Origin: Gordionus sp. m RMFG-2023
Lineage: Eukaryota > Nematomorpha > Gordioida > Chordodea > Parachordodidae
Direction of reading: 5' to 3'
Assembly: GCF_954871325.1 (NCBI RefSeq)
Contig: NC_088775.1
Span: forward strand, 87,397,561 to 87,461,560
DNA: 64,000 bases
The translations under genes were made by a program, and so were the position numbers. Shown here one piece after another: positions 47,973-58,349 of this stretch (the first letter of the stretch is position 1; each line of letters opens with the position of its first letter). The notes below the pieces were generated by a model. That model made no database searches, was not told the DNA's origin, and was given only the letters and a program-made list of their open reading frames with translations.

Positions 47973-48928
47973 CAGAGACCTGCAGAGGTACGAGGTACCA
48001 TTTGTACGGCCCGGCCCAGATTAAAAAATTTTCGGCCCAGCCCGGATTTTTTTTCCAAAAATTTTTACGCTCAGGCCCAGCCTGGGTTTAAAAATTTTAG
48101 GCCCGGCCAGAATATTTAAAAAAAAAAATTGGGGGCCCGGCCTGGCTTAGATTTAAAAAAAAAAAATTTTTTAGGCCCGGCTTGGAATTTTTAAAAATTA
48201 TATTCGACCTGGTATATTCAAAAAATTCATTATTTCATATTTTATCATATTTTTTGGCAAGTATTATTATTTAATAAGCAAGTATATTAGCTAATGTTGT
48301 TAAACGGCTCGTTTTGATTTTTAAAAAGGGCTAACTCAATATTTTTGCCAGAAAAATATTGACTAAGCCTCAAAATTTCGATACTATATGTCTAGACCTT
48401 TGCTCCTTTTATGAGCAAAATTTTCAGGCTTGCATAAAATTTTTCTGGATAAAAAACTTAGTTAGCCGTTTTTAAAAATCGGCTCAAAACGAGCCATTTA
48501 ACAACACTGAATTTTTTTTTATTATTCTAAACAGATATTATATTACAAATCCTATGTATTTATAAAAAAAATAAAAATAATATTTTTAATAAAAAATATA
48601 ACATATATATTATATATTATATAATAATGTATTTAATCCTTTGCGTATTTATTCCATGGCAGGAAAACTATAATTTTATTATGTAATAGATAACTATGAG
48701 TGTTAGCTAGTGTTAACTTTCACCAAACATTATATTAAACATAACTATATATAATCATTAAAACCATATCTAATTGACGAATATAATAATTCATGTTGTA
48801 TAATTTTTTTTAAAAAATACGGCCCGGCCCTGCCCAGGTTTTTAAAAAAAACTTTCAGGCCTGGCCCGTTAATATTTTAAAAATTTAAAATATGGCCCAG
48901 CCCTAGTACCCATGCCTGCAGGTCTCTG
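47973..48928. mobile_element. MITE family D element nested in the 46-kb hAT, perfect 8-bp target duplication
   Basis: The left end is CAGAGACCTGCAGAGGTA and the right end, inverse, is CAGAGACCTGCAGGCATGG. ATATATTG is duplicated at 47965-47972 and 48929-48936. Both subterminal regions are arrays of GGCCCGGCC / GGCCCAGCC separated by A or T runs. It contains a family A MITE at 48292-48509. 956 bp, non-coding. Confidence 0.9.
48292..48509 (+). mobile_element. MITE family A, nested inside the family D element
   Basis: TAATGTTGTTAAACGGCTCG on the left and GCCATTTAACAACACTG on the right; core AGACCTTTGCTCCTTTTATG and TTTCAGGCTTGCATAAAAT. It interrupts the AT-rich centre of the 47973-48928 element, making it the third level of nesting. 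The target duplication is not clear. Confidence 0.78.
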
Positions 48929-49239
48929 ATATATTGTCTACTTTATGTGGAAATATCAAGGATGATATTATAGAAGATATTATGATTATGCGAGAATAAA
49001 AAATTTAAAACATTTTTAAATTTTTCATTTATAAATTATGAATATATATTGAAATATAATAATAAATGAATAAAAAATAATCTTATTTTGAGTCATTATT
49101 TTTATGTTCCCTGAACCAGGACCCAAACCCTAAACCTGGGTCCTTTCAAATTTTATTCCTGTACGTGAACCCAGACCCTTTTTTTTGTCGAAGGGTTCAC
49201 ACACATCCCTGTTTTCTTTCCTAAAAATGGGATGGTTTA

Positions 49240-49430
49240 AAAATTTTTATTAAAGGCCTGAGTAAACTTTTAAATTTAACAGATCCTGCCTGATTTTTCA
49301 TAAAATCTCTGCAGGTCAGGTCAAATTAAAAATAATTATAATGGGCTAAAGGTTTGTTAAATTTTCTAAATAACTATAATGGGCTTGGTCTGAAAATAAT
49401 TGCTGGTTGGGCCAGGAATTTTGTGCATAA
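49240..49430. repeat. Degraded family D-like fragment
   Basis: GGCCTGAGTAAAC, AGATCCTGCCTGATTTTTC, CTCTGCAGGTCAGGTC and GGGCTTGGTCTG recall the ends of the 47973-48928 element. No borders can be drawn. Confidence 0.35.
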
Positions 49431-49623
49431 ATTCTCAATGGACAATAGCTGATTAAGATAATGAATATCTTTTATTATAACCAATAATATTTTATGGCTA
49501 TATAATATGGGCTTTCATATAGATATAACAAAATTTAAAAGCAATACAACATTAAGTAGTAAAGATTTGAGATATAATTTCAAAATATAATCCAAGTATT
49601 AAAAGCCAAATAAATAATTATAC

Positions 49624-50136
49624 TTTTCAACAATGGTGATGAAATTTGATATGAAGAATTCAATGGTGTTCCAACCATATTCATTGGAGATAGCCTGTAA
49701 AAAGGTAATAAGTTAATGAATATTATAACTTGACTAACCCAATAGATGTTAAAGGTGATTGAATTTCTAATTGTGATTGCATTAACTAATAAAAATTATA
49801 AAATGATAATATATATAAATTTATATTGTAACTGGACTGTTCCTTATAGGCTGATAAAAATTCATATTTTGTGCATTTTCATTAACATTTGAGTTATAAA
49901 CCAAAGGATTTTGAATATAATTGTTCTATTATTAATATTTAATTTTTTTAAAACGGCATTGAATTATAACTTGGGTCATAGTAGGGTAATAAATAGGTCG
50001 TTTTCCGCCTATATTATGTGTATGAATGTTTTGGGATATATTTGCTTGATTTAATGGTGAAACTGAAGAGAACCCCATTCTATTTTGGGGTGGCCTAGGA
50101 TTAAAGTGCTGTGATTGTGATGGATCATAATTGTTT
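49624..50136 (-). CDS. MED15: MED15-like gene, four exons with introns of 44-47 nt
   Basis: Reading leftward: exon 50136-49971 (YDPSQSQHFNPRPPQ, then SSVSPLNQANIS, ending YYPTMTQ); 45-nt intron; exon 49925-49833 (NNYIQNPLVYNSNVN to YQPIRNSP); 47-nt intron; exon 49785-49739 (LMQSQLEIQSPLTSI); 44-nt intron; exon 49694-49624 (LSPMNMVGTPLNSSYQ, SSPLLK). All introns are GT-AG and every junction keeps frame (phases 0, 0, 2, then 1 to the exon at 40210). The peptide is rich in N, Q, S and P without folded domains, as expected for the disordered middle of MED15. The MED15 name comes from the 40-kb exon. The N-terminal KIX domain is not seen; exons may lie further upstream, or ATG at about 50144 could be the start. 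The 5' edge of the first exon is the least certain. Confidence 0.68.
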
Positions 50137-51380
50137 CTTATCATATCGAAAAGGTAAACAGAATTGTCCGAAATTAAGTGATTGACAGGGAGATATGTAT
50201 AATATTCGTATAGTACGCTCAATGTATGTCATTGAGTACGCCTTTACTATTTTTAAGTTATAATTAGGTATTTTGTCGCTTAACTTTTCGCCAAATTTCG
50301 CTTAAGCTTAAAATTTATATGCTTAATATCTTAAGCTTATTGCTCAATTTATAATTTTTAAATATTATATTATTTTGGAAATAATTTTTTCAAATATATT
50401 TTTATCAATAACTGTTGGCAATTATTAATTATAGCTCTTAGGATAAAAAAAAGATACAAAGTAAAATATGAATTATTATTTTATAAAGTTCTTTAAAGAA
50501 GTGAACAAACTATTGCAATTAGTTTATAAATAATTATATAGTTTATGATGTGTTTTATTTGGTCCTCTACCTTCTATGAATGATGAAATAGTTTTACATT
50601 TGATATTTATAAAATTGTTTTTCAATTAATATATAAAAAATTGTTTACATTTAATATTTATAGAATTGTTTTGTATTTAAGATTATAAAATTTTATTTAC
50701 ATTTAATATTGATATTAAAGATTATATTTTCTTCATTTGTATGATTATTTAATGAAATTATATATGTATATTGGGTATCAATGTTTGTTATTATATATTA
50801 TCTTTTATTATGAAAATATGACTTCACATTAATTCATTATTTGATATATAAGATTTTTAAAAAAGTCATTGTAAGATTTTATTTAATTTTAATAAATAAT
50901 TTAATATGAAAAATGGAGTAGAATTTGTAATATTAATATATAAGAGGTAGATTGAAACTTAAAGCTAAAATATGAGATTATTAGATACCTATTTATCAAC
51001 ATTAGTTTCACATACTTCTCAAAATAAAACACTAATCATATCTTAAATAAAATTTACCCAACTTACTGATATAAGATTTTTTATAATGAATAAAATTAAT
51101 AGAGACTCCTTCTAGATCTAATATAAAGCCAGCTATTTATGAAACTTTGCAATTGTGGAATGGATAGATTGCAATATTTTGGTTACCATGTAACAATTCC
51201 ATTATAAATCTCCCACTCAAACTTAGAGGGTCCATTTTGACAGTCATTTTAGCTTATTTGCTTTTACATTTTTTAATAATAGTAATTGCGGAGCGTAATC
51301 GATACTGAAATTATACTGTAGTTCTCGGGTATAGACTGTTTTTCTGCCCCACTCCTTTTTAATAAGCCTATGGAGTAAGT
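50137..51380. other. AT-rich region upstream of the MED15-like exons
   Basis: No further exon is recognised. Near 50270-50340 CGCTTAA/TTAAGC motifs recur. The rest is low-complexity. Confidence 0.35.
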
Positions 51381-51521
51381 AACATTTTTCGGTGTTGCGC
51401 TTACATATACGTGCGGCTTGCCCACAAACGTGTGGAAGGCCCTTCATATTTTTACATTTACACCCAAATTAAATTAATTCCAATTAGATGGAAATGAGGA
51501 AAACCTAGCGTAGCTCTGTTG
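51381..51521. repeat. Conserved repeat P, copy 1 (left of the Gypsy element)
   Basis: It shares ACATTTTTCG, GTGCGGCTTGCCCACAAA, GAAGG.C, AATTAAAT and GAGGAAAACCTAGC with 58350-58479, in the same order, spacing and orientation. It is a sharply conserved, GC-richer segment in divergent AT-rich DNA. Minus-strand readings of both give a CGQAA peptide, but similarity extends past any frame, so it looks like a non-coding repeat or RNA rather than an exon. I do not recognise it. Confidence 0.5.
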
Positions 51522-52192
51522 AACCTTGCAAAGCTAGAGGGCAAAAGCACACGTATGAAATTATATAAAAAATATTACATTTTTTTCCGGTATTGAATAT
51601 GCACTTGTATACTGATGGTTTTGGTATCAACCTTTATCAGATGATCTCCCAAGTTTATTTTTTCTAATAAGTTTGTGTCTAAATTACTGTAACCTAGTCC
51701 TAATTTTATTTCTCTTATAAGCTTTTATGAATCAAGACGATTAAATTTATAGTTTATCATGAAATTATTTTATATTCTATATATTTAATCTCATATAAAT
51801 TATATATTGATTTTGGTTCCTATAGATTTACTATTTTAACAACTACCTTATTAATTTTGGAATTAATTTACCTACATTGTAATATATCTATACTTATTAG
51901 GCTAAGTACATTTAATCCGATGTCATCTATATAAAAAATTTCCATCTTTTTTGATCTATTCTTTTCATGCCTTAACCAAGGCCAATCAGTTTTAATATAA
52001 ATAGATTTTGTTACTTATGGTATAAACTCTAGCAACTCCTTTATACTTTTGCATGTTAAATCATAAGAAAGTAGAAAATATAAATATAGACTATCAAGGA
52101 TAATCTACATTAAATTATTTTATCTTATACATATAAAATTCAAATTGAATTTGTTATATTCAATAAAATATAGACTATTAAGGTTAGAGTAT
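51522..52192. other. AT-rich left flank of the Gypsy element
   Basis: Nothing coding. AGTAT at 52188-52192 is the left target duplication of the retrotransposon. Confidence 0.5.
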
Positions 52193-52719
52193 TGTTGGAT
52201 TATGCAAAGTATATTTATGGAACAAAGATAATTTAAATGATGGATTTTATTTTATGTGTTTATTTCTGCGAAAAATTATATTTGTATATGCAAAACAAAT
52301 TTTACATTTTTTTTATAGTTTATGTAACAAGTAATTTAAATGATGGATTTTATTTTATGTATTTATTTCTTCCAAAAATTATTATTTTAATATGCAAATA
52401 CATATAATGTTTTAATGGCTATATAAATAGCTAAGAAAAATTGTTTTTTTTAACACATACAATCGAACGACATTTTGAAAATAAAATTAATAAAAAAGGA
52501 AAGAGTTAATAAAGAAAAGGTAAATATACAATTTGATAAATTAGAATTATTGAGAGGAATTACATTATATATTTTAGGTACTCAAGGGTAAGTAATTAAA
52601 CATCATTATTATTAAAATTAATCTTTTATTTTAATAAAGAAAGATTTAACAAACCTTGGATTCTTAATTGCTCTCCCAATACTGATTAAACACCCTGAGT
52701 TAAGTTCGGACTTATAACA
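52193..52719 (+). repeat. 5' LTR of the Gypsy element
   Basis: 527 bp, starts TGTTGGATTATGC and ends GACTTATAACA. It contains two near-repeats of TTAAATGATGGATTTTATTT and a TATA-like CTATATAAATAG at about 52420, a plausible promoter core. Confidence 0.93.
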
Positions 52720-52722
52720 ATT

Positions 52723-52734
52723 TGGACCGAAGTA
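52723..52734 (+). promoter_or_regulatory. Candidate primer binding site
   Basis: TGGACCGAAGT starts four bases after the LTR end; TGG is the usual complement of a tRNA CCA end. I could not assign the tRNA. Confidence 0.45.
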
Positions 52735-53137
52735 AATCAGGGCCTGTTAGATATTCACATAGGAATTCAAAGGTAAAAACAAATCTATTTTATGTTATGT
52801 AAATTATTATTACTTTTATTTATTATAGTAGTAATTTTATATTTATACAATTTTTTTAAATTATTTAAAATTATTTTAATCAAGTGGTTATTGAGTACAC
52901 TTTAATGTATATTACGAAAATAAATTTATTAAGTTTAATACACTTGAAAATATAAGTATAATTATATTTTTGGTGCTAATTTTAAGTTTCACGTTAGGTT
53001 TAATTATAGGAAGAAATACGACTTACGTTAAGATAGAGATTAAAGAGGTAGAAAATATTAAGAATATATTAAGAGAGGAAGATAAGAAAAGAAATATAAA
53101 CAACTTCATACGAACGGATAATTACAGACAGATAAGT

Positions 53138-53311
53138 TGCTATAGCTGTGGTCAGTCAGGCCATATGTCGCGTGATTGTGAGTTAACAAAAGATTTGAAA
53201 TGCGCGAGATGTGGCAGGAATGGCCATTTAGCTATAAGATGTAGGTTAAATAATATAATTGTGAGATGTAATATTTGTGGCCAGGATGGACACACTCAAG
53301 AAAAATGTAAC
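53138..53311 (+). mobile_element. Gypsy gag nucleocapsid region, three zinc knuckles
   Basis: Three CX2CX4HX4C knuckles in tandem: CYSCGQSGHMSRDC, CARCGRNGHLAIRC and CNICGQDGHTQEKC. These bind RNA in packaging. Upstream gag sequence is short and not recognisable as a capsid. Confidence 0.9.
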
Positions 53312-53814
53312 AAATGACTAAGAAAGAAATATTTTGATAATGATTTTAAGAATTTTTTTAATGTTGATAATTTAGTAGAAAATAAGAATAAATATTTTAA
53401 TTTTAATAATAAATTTGGTAATAATAGTTTTTCTAATTTTAGTACAGGTAAAATTAAGCATTTTAATTTTGTAATGATATATTAGATCATGATAATAATT
53501 TTGTTAATGTTAATAATTGTAGTAAAAATAAGTATTTTAATTTTAATAATGATAATTTGGATAATGTTGATAATGCTAGTGCAAGTAAGAATAATTATGG
53601 TAATAAGAACGAGAAATTTTGCGATGATAAAAAGTGCTTTAATGTTGATAATTATAATTCAAGCGATATTAATAGAAGTGATATAAAGATAAAAAGTAGA
53701 GATTTTGAAATATATAGAATTAAAAAGGCAACTAGGGTAGACGTACTAAAGATGGAATTAGAGAATTTTTTAATGAAAAATAGATGCCCTAGAGTAAAGA
53801 TAAACATGGAGGAA

Positions 53815-53960
53815 GCAGAAATTTGTTTTTTATTAGATACAGGAGCAGAAATTAGTTTAATAAGTATAAAGGATTTTATGAGATTTTGGCCAGAGAAAGA
53901 ATTTGTTACAAAAAAGATAAGAGCCAAACAATTGGATGGTAGCATGGCGAAAATTTTAGG
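53815..53960 (+). mobile_element. Gypsy protease region
   Basis: CFLLDTGAEISLIS carries the D-T-G-A active site of retropepsins. Confidence 0.88.
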
Positions 53961-54559
53961 GTATTATAGGGTAAGGTTACCAAGAGTTAATAAAAAGTAT
54001 AAATTTGTGGATAACGACGTTGAAGATTGAACCGATTTTAGGATGGTATGATATAAGAACGTTAGGTCCAGTTTATAATTGGTGGAAATTTTTCGATACT
54101 ATCCCTGTAAGTAATGATGAAAATAGTGAAATGATAGATTTCGATAGATTTAAGTTACATATTATAGAGGATAAACAAGAATTAGTTCTCGATAAACTTA
54201 GAAATCGAACACCAGAATTTTTGATTAAATATAGAAGCAACTTAGAAGAAAATAAGAAAACAAGAGATACAAAGACAATAGAGGTAAATTCAGTCGAAAT
54301 TAAACAAGAAATTAATAATATGGTAGACCAGAAGGTTGTTGAAGATATTGTTGACAAAGAAATAAAGATTATTTTGAATAGGTATAATGAAGTCTTTAAA
54401 GAAGAATTAGGTACGCTGAAAAATTTTGAAGTAGATATACGATTAGAAGAAAATTATAGGCCTAAGTTTTGCGGCATAAGAAGATTACCGTTTTCTTGGA
54501 TAGAAGAGATAGATAAAGAATTTAGATAAATGGTTAAAAGACGGAATAATAAAACCAAT

Positions 54560-55050
54560 AGTGCATAGTGAATGGGCAACACCTTTAGTGCCCATAAGAA
54601 AACCATATAACAGTTTAAGATTGTGTATAGACTATAGAGTAACAGTTAATAAGTGCGTAATAAATGAAAAGTATCCACTACCTAGAATAGAACAACTGCT
54701 AGCGAATTTAAGAGGAGACACCCTGTTTTCAAAGATTGATTTTTCAAATGCTTATTTGCAAATTAAGGTGAGTGAAAAGACAAGTAAGATACTAACGATT
54801 ACAACTCATAGAGGTTTGTTTGCATTTTGCCGATTACCTTTTGGTTTGAAAATATCAGCGCCAATATTTCAAAGAACGATGACGGCGTTATTTCAAGGAA
54901 TAAAAGGAATAATGTATTATTTAGATGATGTTTTGATATCTGGTAGAACAGAAGAAGAACACAATTCAAAATTAGTTAAAGTGTTAGATATTATATTAGA
55001 AAATGGTTTAAAAGCTAATTTGAAGAAGAGCGTTTTTGGAGTAAAAGAGA
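54560..55050 (+). mobile_element. Gypsy reverse transcriptase region
   Basis: LRLCIDYR, FSKIDFSNAYLQI, RLPFGLKISAPIFQR and YYLDDVLISG (YLDD box) are the standard reverse transcriptase blocks of Ty3/Gypsy elements. Confidence 0.93.
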
Positions 55051-55139
55051 AATAAAGTATTTAGGACATGTTATAAAGGGAAATGAGATTACGCCAATTG
55101 TGAAAAATATAGATAAGATCATGAATATGAGAGCCCCGA

Positions 55140-55730
55140 ATAATAAAGCGGAGGTACAAGCGTTTTTAGGAGCAACAAATTATTATCATCGGTTTGTTCA
55201 AAATTTTGCAGAAATTGCTACACCGTTGTATGATTTATTAAAGAAAAATAAAAAGTTTGAATGGGGAGAAGCACAGGAGAAAAGTTTCGAAAAGTTGAAA
55301 ATAAAGATGGTAGAAAAGCCTATTTTAAGTTGTTTTAATGAGAAATTAAATATTATTTTAGCAGTAGATGCGTCTAATGAAGGTATAGGAGGAGTTTTGT
55401 TGCAGAGGATAGATAATGTGGAGAAACCTGTTTTATTTTTATCGAGACGATTTAATAGCACTGAGAAAAATTACTCAACGATAGAAAGAGAGGCTCTAGC
55501 AGTGAAATTCGGGCTTACGAAATGTAAGGAATATCTGATAGGAAAAAGGTTTTTATTGTATACGGACCATAAGCCGTTGGTAGATTTATTTAAAAAAGAG
55601 AATAAGGAACTTATGATTTCACCCAGGTTGCAAAAATGGCTAATTTTAGTTGGTAATTTCGATTTTGAAATAAAATTCAGAGAAGGTAAACAAAATTGCT
55701 TACCGGACATTTTATCAAGATTGTTTAATA
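55140..55730 (+). mobile_element. Gypsy connection and RNase H region
   Basis: FLGATNYYHRFVQNFA is the connection motif. AVDASNEGIGGVLLQ, STIEREALAVKFGL and LYTDHKPLVDLF carry the RNase H acidic residues. Confidence 0.92.
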
Positions 55731-56039
55731 AAGACATTGAAGACAAAGAACCAGTAATCAATAGTTTAGAATATATAGAAGAAGAAGAAAATGTAAATGG
55801 TAATATTATAAGAGCGGTGAGAATAGATACAAGAGAAAAACCTATAACATTTGATATAGTAGATAAGATATCCCAAAAAGATGAAGAATTAATAAGAATT
55901 AAAGCTTGTTTAAAAGGAGATATAGAATGGAAAAATGAAGATAAAGCGTTTAAAAAAGTTAAGAGTGAATTAAATATAGAAGACAATTGTTTATTGAGAG
56001 GATATAGATTAGTGATACCGAATAAATTAAGAAAGGAAA

Positions 56040-56640
56040 CCTTAAATGTAATACATTCAGGTCATCAAGGCATAGAAAGAATGAAAAATAAAGCAAGAGA
56101 ATGTATATGTGGTGGCCTAAGATGAATAAGGAAATAGAAGAGTTAGCAAGGAGCTGTGAAACCTGTAACATGTGGGCTAATGTTCCAGCAAAGAATAAGG
56201 AAGATAAATGGCCAAAGACAGACATTCCATGCGAAAGAATACATGTAGATTTTTTAGAATATGAGAAGAAAAGATTTTTTATCATGGTAGATGCAGGTTC
56301 AAAATGGATAGATTGTCAGCAATTTCAGGTTTATCAACAAGAGTAGCTTTAGACAAGATAAAGGATTTTGTAGGCAAATATGGTTTGATGAAGACGATAT
56401 TATCAGATGGAGGTCCAGCGTTTAAAGGTAGAGCATTTGATAAATTTTGTGATAGGTGGAATATTAGACATTTATTATCACCACCTTATTACCCAAGAAG
56501 CAATGGACAAGCTGAACGAATGGTAGCGTTAGTAAAGAGTTGGTTGAAAAAGGCAAAATATGGAGAAGGTCAATGGTGGTTATCATTGTTAGCAGACAAC
56601 AGTACGGAAACAGCAAAAGGAAAGTCACCACACCAGCTGA
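56040..56640 (+). mobile_element. Gypsy integrase region
   Basis: HSGHQGIERMK and CETCNMW give the HHCC zinc motif. The core domain shows HVDFLEY, ILSDGGPAFKG and YYPRSNGQAERMV. A short basic tail follows to about 56900. Confidence 0.9.
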
Positions 56641-57177
56641 ACTATTTTTAGGAAGAAAGACGAGATCAGAATTAGATTTTTTTAAAGGAAAAAGTGATAA
56701 GGAGAGAACAAGCAGAGAATGAAAGATTTCCAGTAGGAAGTTTGGTGTGGGTATTGTTGTTTGATGGGCTTATTAAATGGGGGAAGGGTGTAATAAGCAA
56801 AAATATAGGAAAGAAAAAAGTAGAAGTAAAGATTGAAGGACAAGAAGGAACTGTTACAAGGCACCTGAAGCAAGTAAGGTGTAGAAGCTTAAGGCCTTAG
56901 AGAGAAATGAGAAATATACGAAGAATTAGAAAAGAATAAATTGATGATAGACATAGTAGGAGAATCATAATTTGGAAAGGAATAACGTGATGATAGACAT
57001 AGTAGGAGAATCATACGTTGTAGGAAATAAAAGGGATGTTAGACTTAATTAGGAGAGTTATATTTTGTAAAGAGTTAGAGAAGAAATTCTAACCTAGTAT
57101 AGAGAAATAAGAGTCGAAAAATATATATATATGTGTATTAAGTATTTTATTTAGATGGCCTGGCCTCCTATGTTAGA

Positions 57178-57486
57178 GTGGGTAACAAGGTAATGAAGAT
57201 AGAGATAAGAGAGGTTGACGGTTCAGAAGAATCCAACAAATGGGTAGAAGCCGCTAGGAACGAAGCGAAACAAAGATACGGAGATTGGATACAAGAAACG
57301 CCAGCGAGAGGATGTCGCAGAATAGCACCGTATAGCACAAGAAGGAGAGTGGAATTCTGGGCGTGCGGGGGTGAACACAAACTTAGGTTTTGCCCAAGTA
57401 TAGAGTTGACAACGAATAGTAATTCGAATGAACCAGGGAGGAACATGGTAGCATCGGCAAACACGATGGAGTTAAGGGAAGTTTAA
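57178..57486 (+). mobile_element. Extra small reading frame between integrase and the 3' LTR
   Basis: A 102-codon open frame that is visibly GC-richer than the rest of the element. It opens MGNKVMKIEIREVDGSEES, has a middle rich in R and E, and contains ACGGEHKLRFC, a partial knuckle-like C-H-C pattern. KIEIREVD resembles KIEIKEVE, which lies just upstream of the gag zinc knuckles at about 53030, so it may be a duplicated or captured gag-end sequence. Function unknown; no signal peptide or membrane segment, so not envelope-like. Confidence 0.55.
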
Positions 57487-57496
57487 AAGGGGGAGA
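57483..57496 (+). promoter_or_regulatory. Polypurine tract of the Gypsy element
   Basis: TAAAAGGGGGAGA immediately precedes the 3' LTR. Confidence 0.75.
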
Positions 57497-58024
57497 TGTT
57501 GGATTATGCAAAGTATATTTATGGAACAAAGATAATTTAAATGATGGATTTTATTTTATGTGTTTATTTCTGCGAAAAATTATATTTGTATATGCAAAAC
57601 AAATTTTACATTTTTTTATAGTTTATGTAACAAGATTAATTTAAATGATGGATTTTATTTTATGTATTTATTTCTTCCAAAAATTATTTAATTTTAATAT
57701 GCAAATACATATAATGTTTTATGGCTATATAAATAGCTAAGAAAAATTGTTTTTTTTAACACATACAATCGGACGACATTTTGAAAATAAAATTAATAAA
57801 AAAGGAAAGAGTTAATAAAGAAAAGGTAAATATACAATTTGATAAATTAGAATTATTGAGAGGAATTACATTATATATTTTAGGTACTCAAGGGTAAGTA
57901 ATTAAACATCATTATTATTAAAATTAATCTTTTATTTTAATAAAGAAAGATTTAACAAACTTTGATTTTTAATTGCTCTCCCAATACTGATTAAACACCC
58001 TGAGTTAAGTTCGGACTTATAACA
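57497..58024 (+). repeat. 3' LTR of the Gypsy element
   Basis: 528 bp, nearly identical to the 5' LTR, with scattered substitutions and a few small length differences. Confidence 0.93.
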
Positions 58025-58349
58025 AGTATGTCAAGAAGATTTTATACATTTCAAAGTGAATGAATTACAGTTAGTCTAATATCATCTATAAATTATTTTT
58101 GTTACCCATTAGCCTCATATTTTTTTTGAAATCATAAATATCATACAATTAGATTTATGGAATTAAATATCAATATGAAAAATATATTATACTAAATAAC
58201 TGCAAGAAATCCTTTTTTTATATCAAAGATGGATAATTCTAATGGAAGTTCAGAATCCAAATCTCCCTTAATTCAATAACAAACAATGATCTGTAATCAA
58301 CTAACACTCACACAAAAATATCTTAAAAACTATCCATACCCCATTAAGC
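58025..58349. other. AT-rich right flank of the Gypsy element
   Basis: AGTAT at 58025-58029 is the right target duplication. Nothing else is recognised. Confidence 0.5.

Larger units (their letters stand above)
46440..49000 (+). pseudogene. hAT transposase remnant, interrupted by two MITE insertions
   Basis: Blocks in order: EVILLEDD and CQIKDLTSVLV before 46550; after the first insertion LKITILRLQPEQLSLLDA (47345-47400), VVYASIYLDPRYQVLLSIEQ near 47490 and KDHLKDLW; then NILKFWKENSS and PELYILSRIFMAVLAIQ at 47805-47895. A likely decayed short intron follows, then VESELLSLKYIL just before the second insertion and DDIIEDIMIMRE just after it. These correspond one-for-one with the 33-kb transposase, including an intron at the same place in the dimerisation domain. 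It has internal stops besides the insertions. Confidence 0.75.
46060..49211 (+). mobile_element. hAT transposon carrying three later insertions
   Basis: The left terminus CAGGGATGTAACCCGGACCC and right terminus, inverse CAGGGATGTGTGTGAACCC, are followed inside by GGGTC/GACCC-rich repeats. Flanks are ATTTCTTT (left) and TTTTCTTT (right), a 7-of-8 match to an 8-bp target duplication. The encoded transposase is plus strand and related to the one at 32499-35054. Removing the two direct insertions (46551-47339 and 47973-48928) leaves about 1.4 kb, so the original was already internally deleted. Confidence 0.82.
40211..49623 (-). other. 9.4-kb intron of the MED15-like gene, packed with transposons
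   Basis: It is bounded by donor A|GTATAATT at 49623-49622 and acceptor CTTAAG at 40212-40211, both matching a phase 1 junction. It holds a GC-richer unknown segment, a degenerate hAT MITE, two inverted LINE copies and an hAT element with three further insertions (two nested directly, one inside one of those). The other introns of this gene are 44-47 nt, so nearly all the length is insertion. Confidence 0.65.
52193..58024 (+). mobile_element. Ty3/Gypsy LTR retrotransposon, nearly whole and recently inserted
   Basis: A 5.8-kb element bounded by two near-identical LTRs with TGTT...AACA ends and a 5-bp target duplication AGTAT (52188-52192, 58025-58029). Internal parts in order are gag-type zinc knuckles, aspartic protease, reverse transcriptase, RNase H and integrase, the Ty3/Gypsy order; the style is nearest the Mag/K02A2.6-like branch, with moderate certainty. 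A candidate primer site TGGACCGAAGT lies four bases after the 5' LTR, and the purine tract AAAAGGGGGAGA abuts the 3' LTR. No envelope-type frame was recognised. Coding capacity is interrupted about half a dozen times. The LTRs differ at only a few percent of positions, so insertion is young on the scale of other repeats here. Treated as a fossil. Confidence 0.93.

Noticed and set aside
51244-51447. 67-codon minus-strand frame with CGQAARICKR as a possible exon
   Set aside because: The second copy of repeat P keeps only part of the frame while DNA similarity continues outside it, so coding is not the best explanation.
50220-52190. Search for a MED15 KIX domain upstream of the exon cluster
   Set aside because: No minus-strand segment here resembles the KIX sequence; either it lies outside the window or it is too diverged to see by eye.
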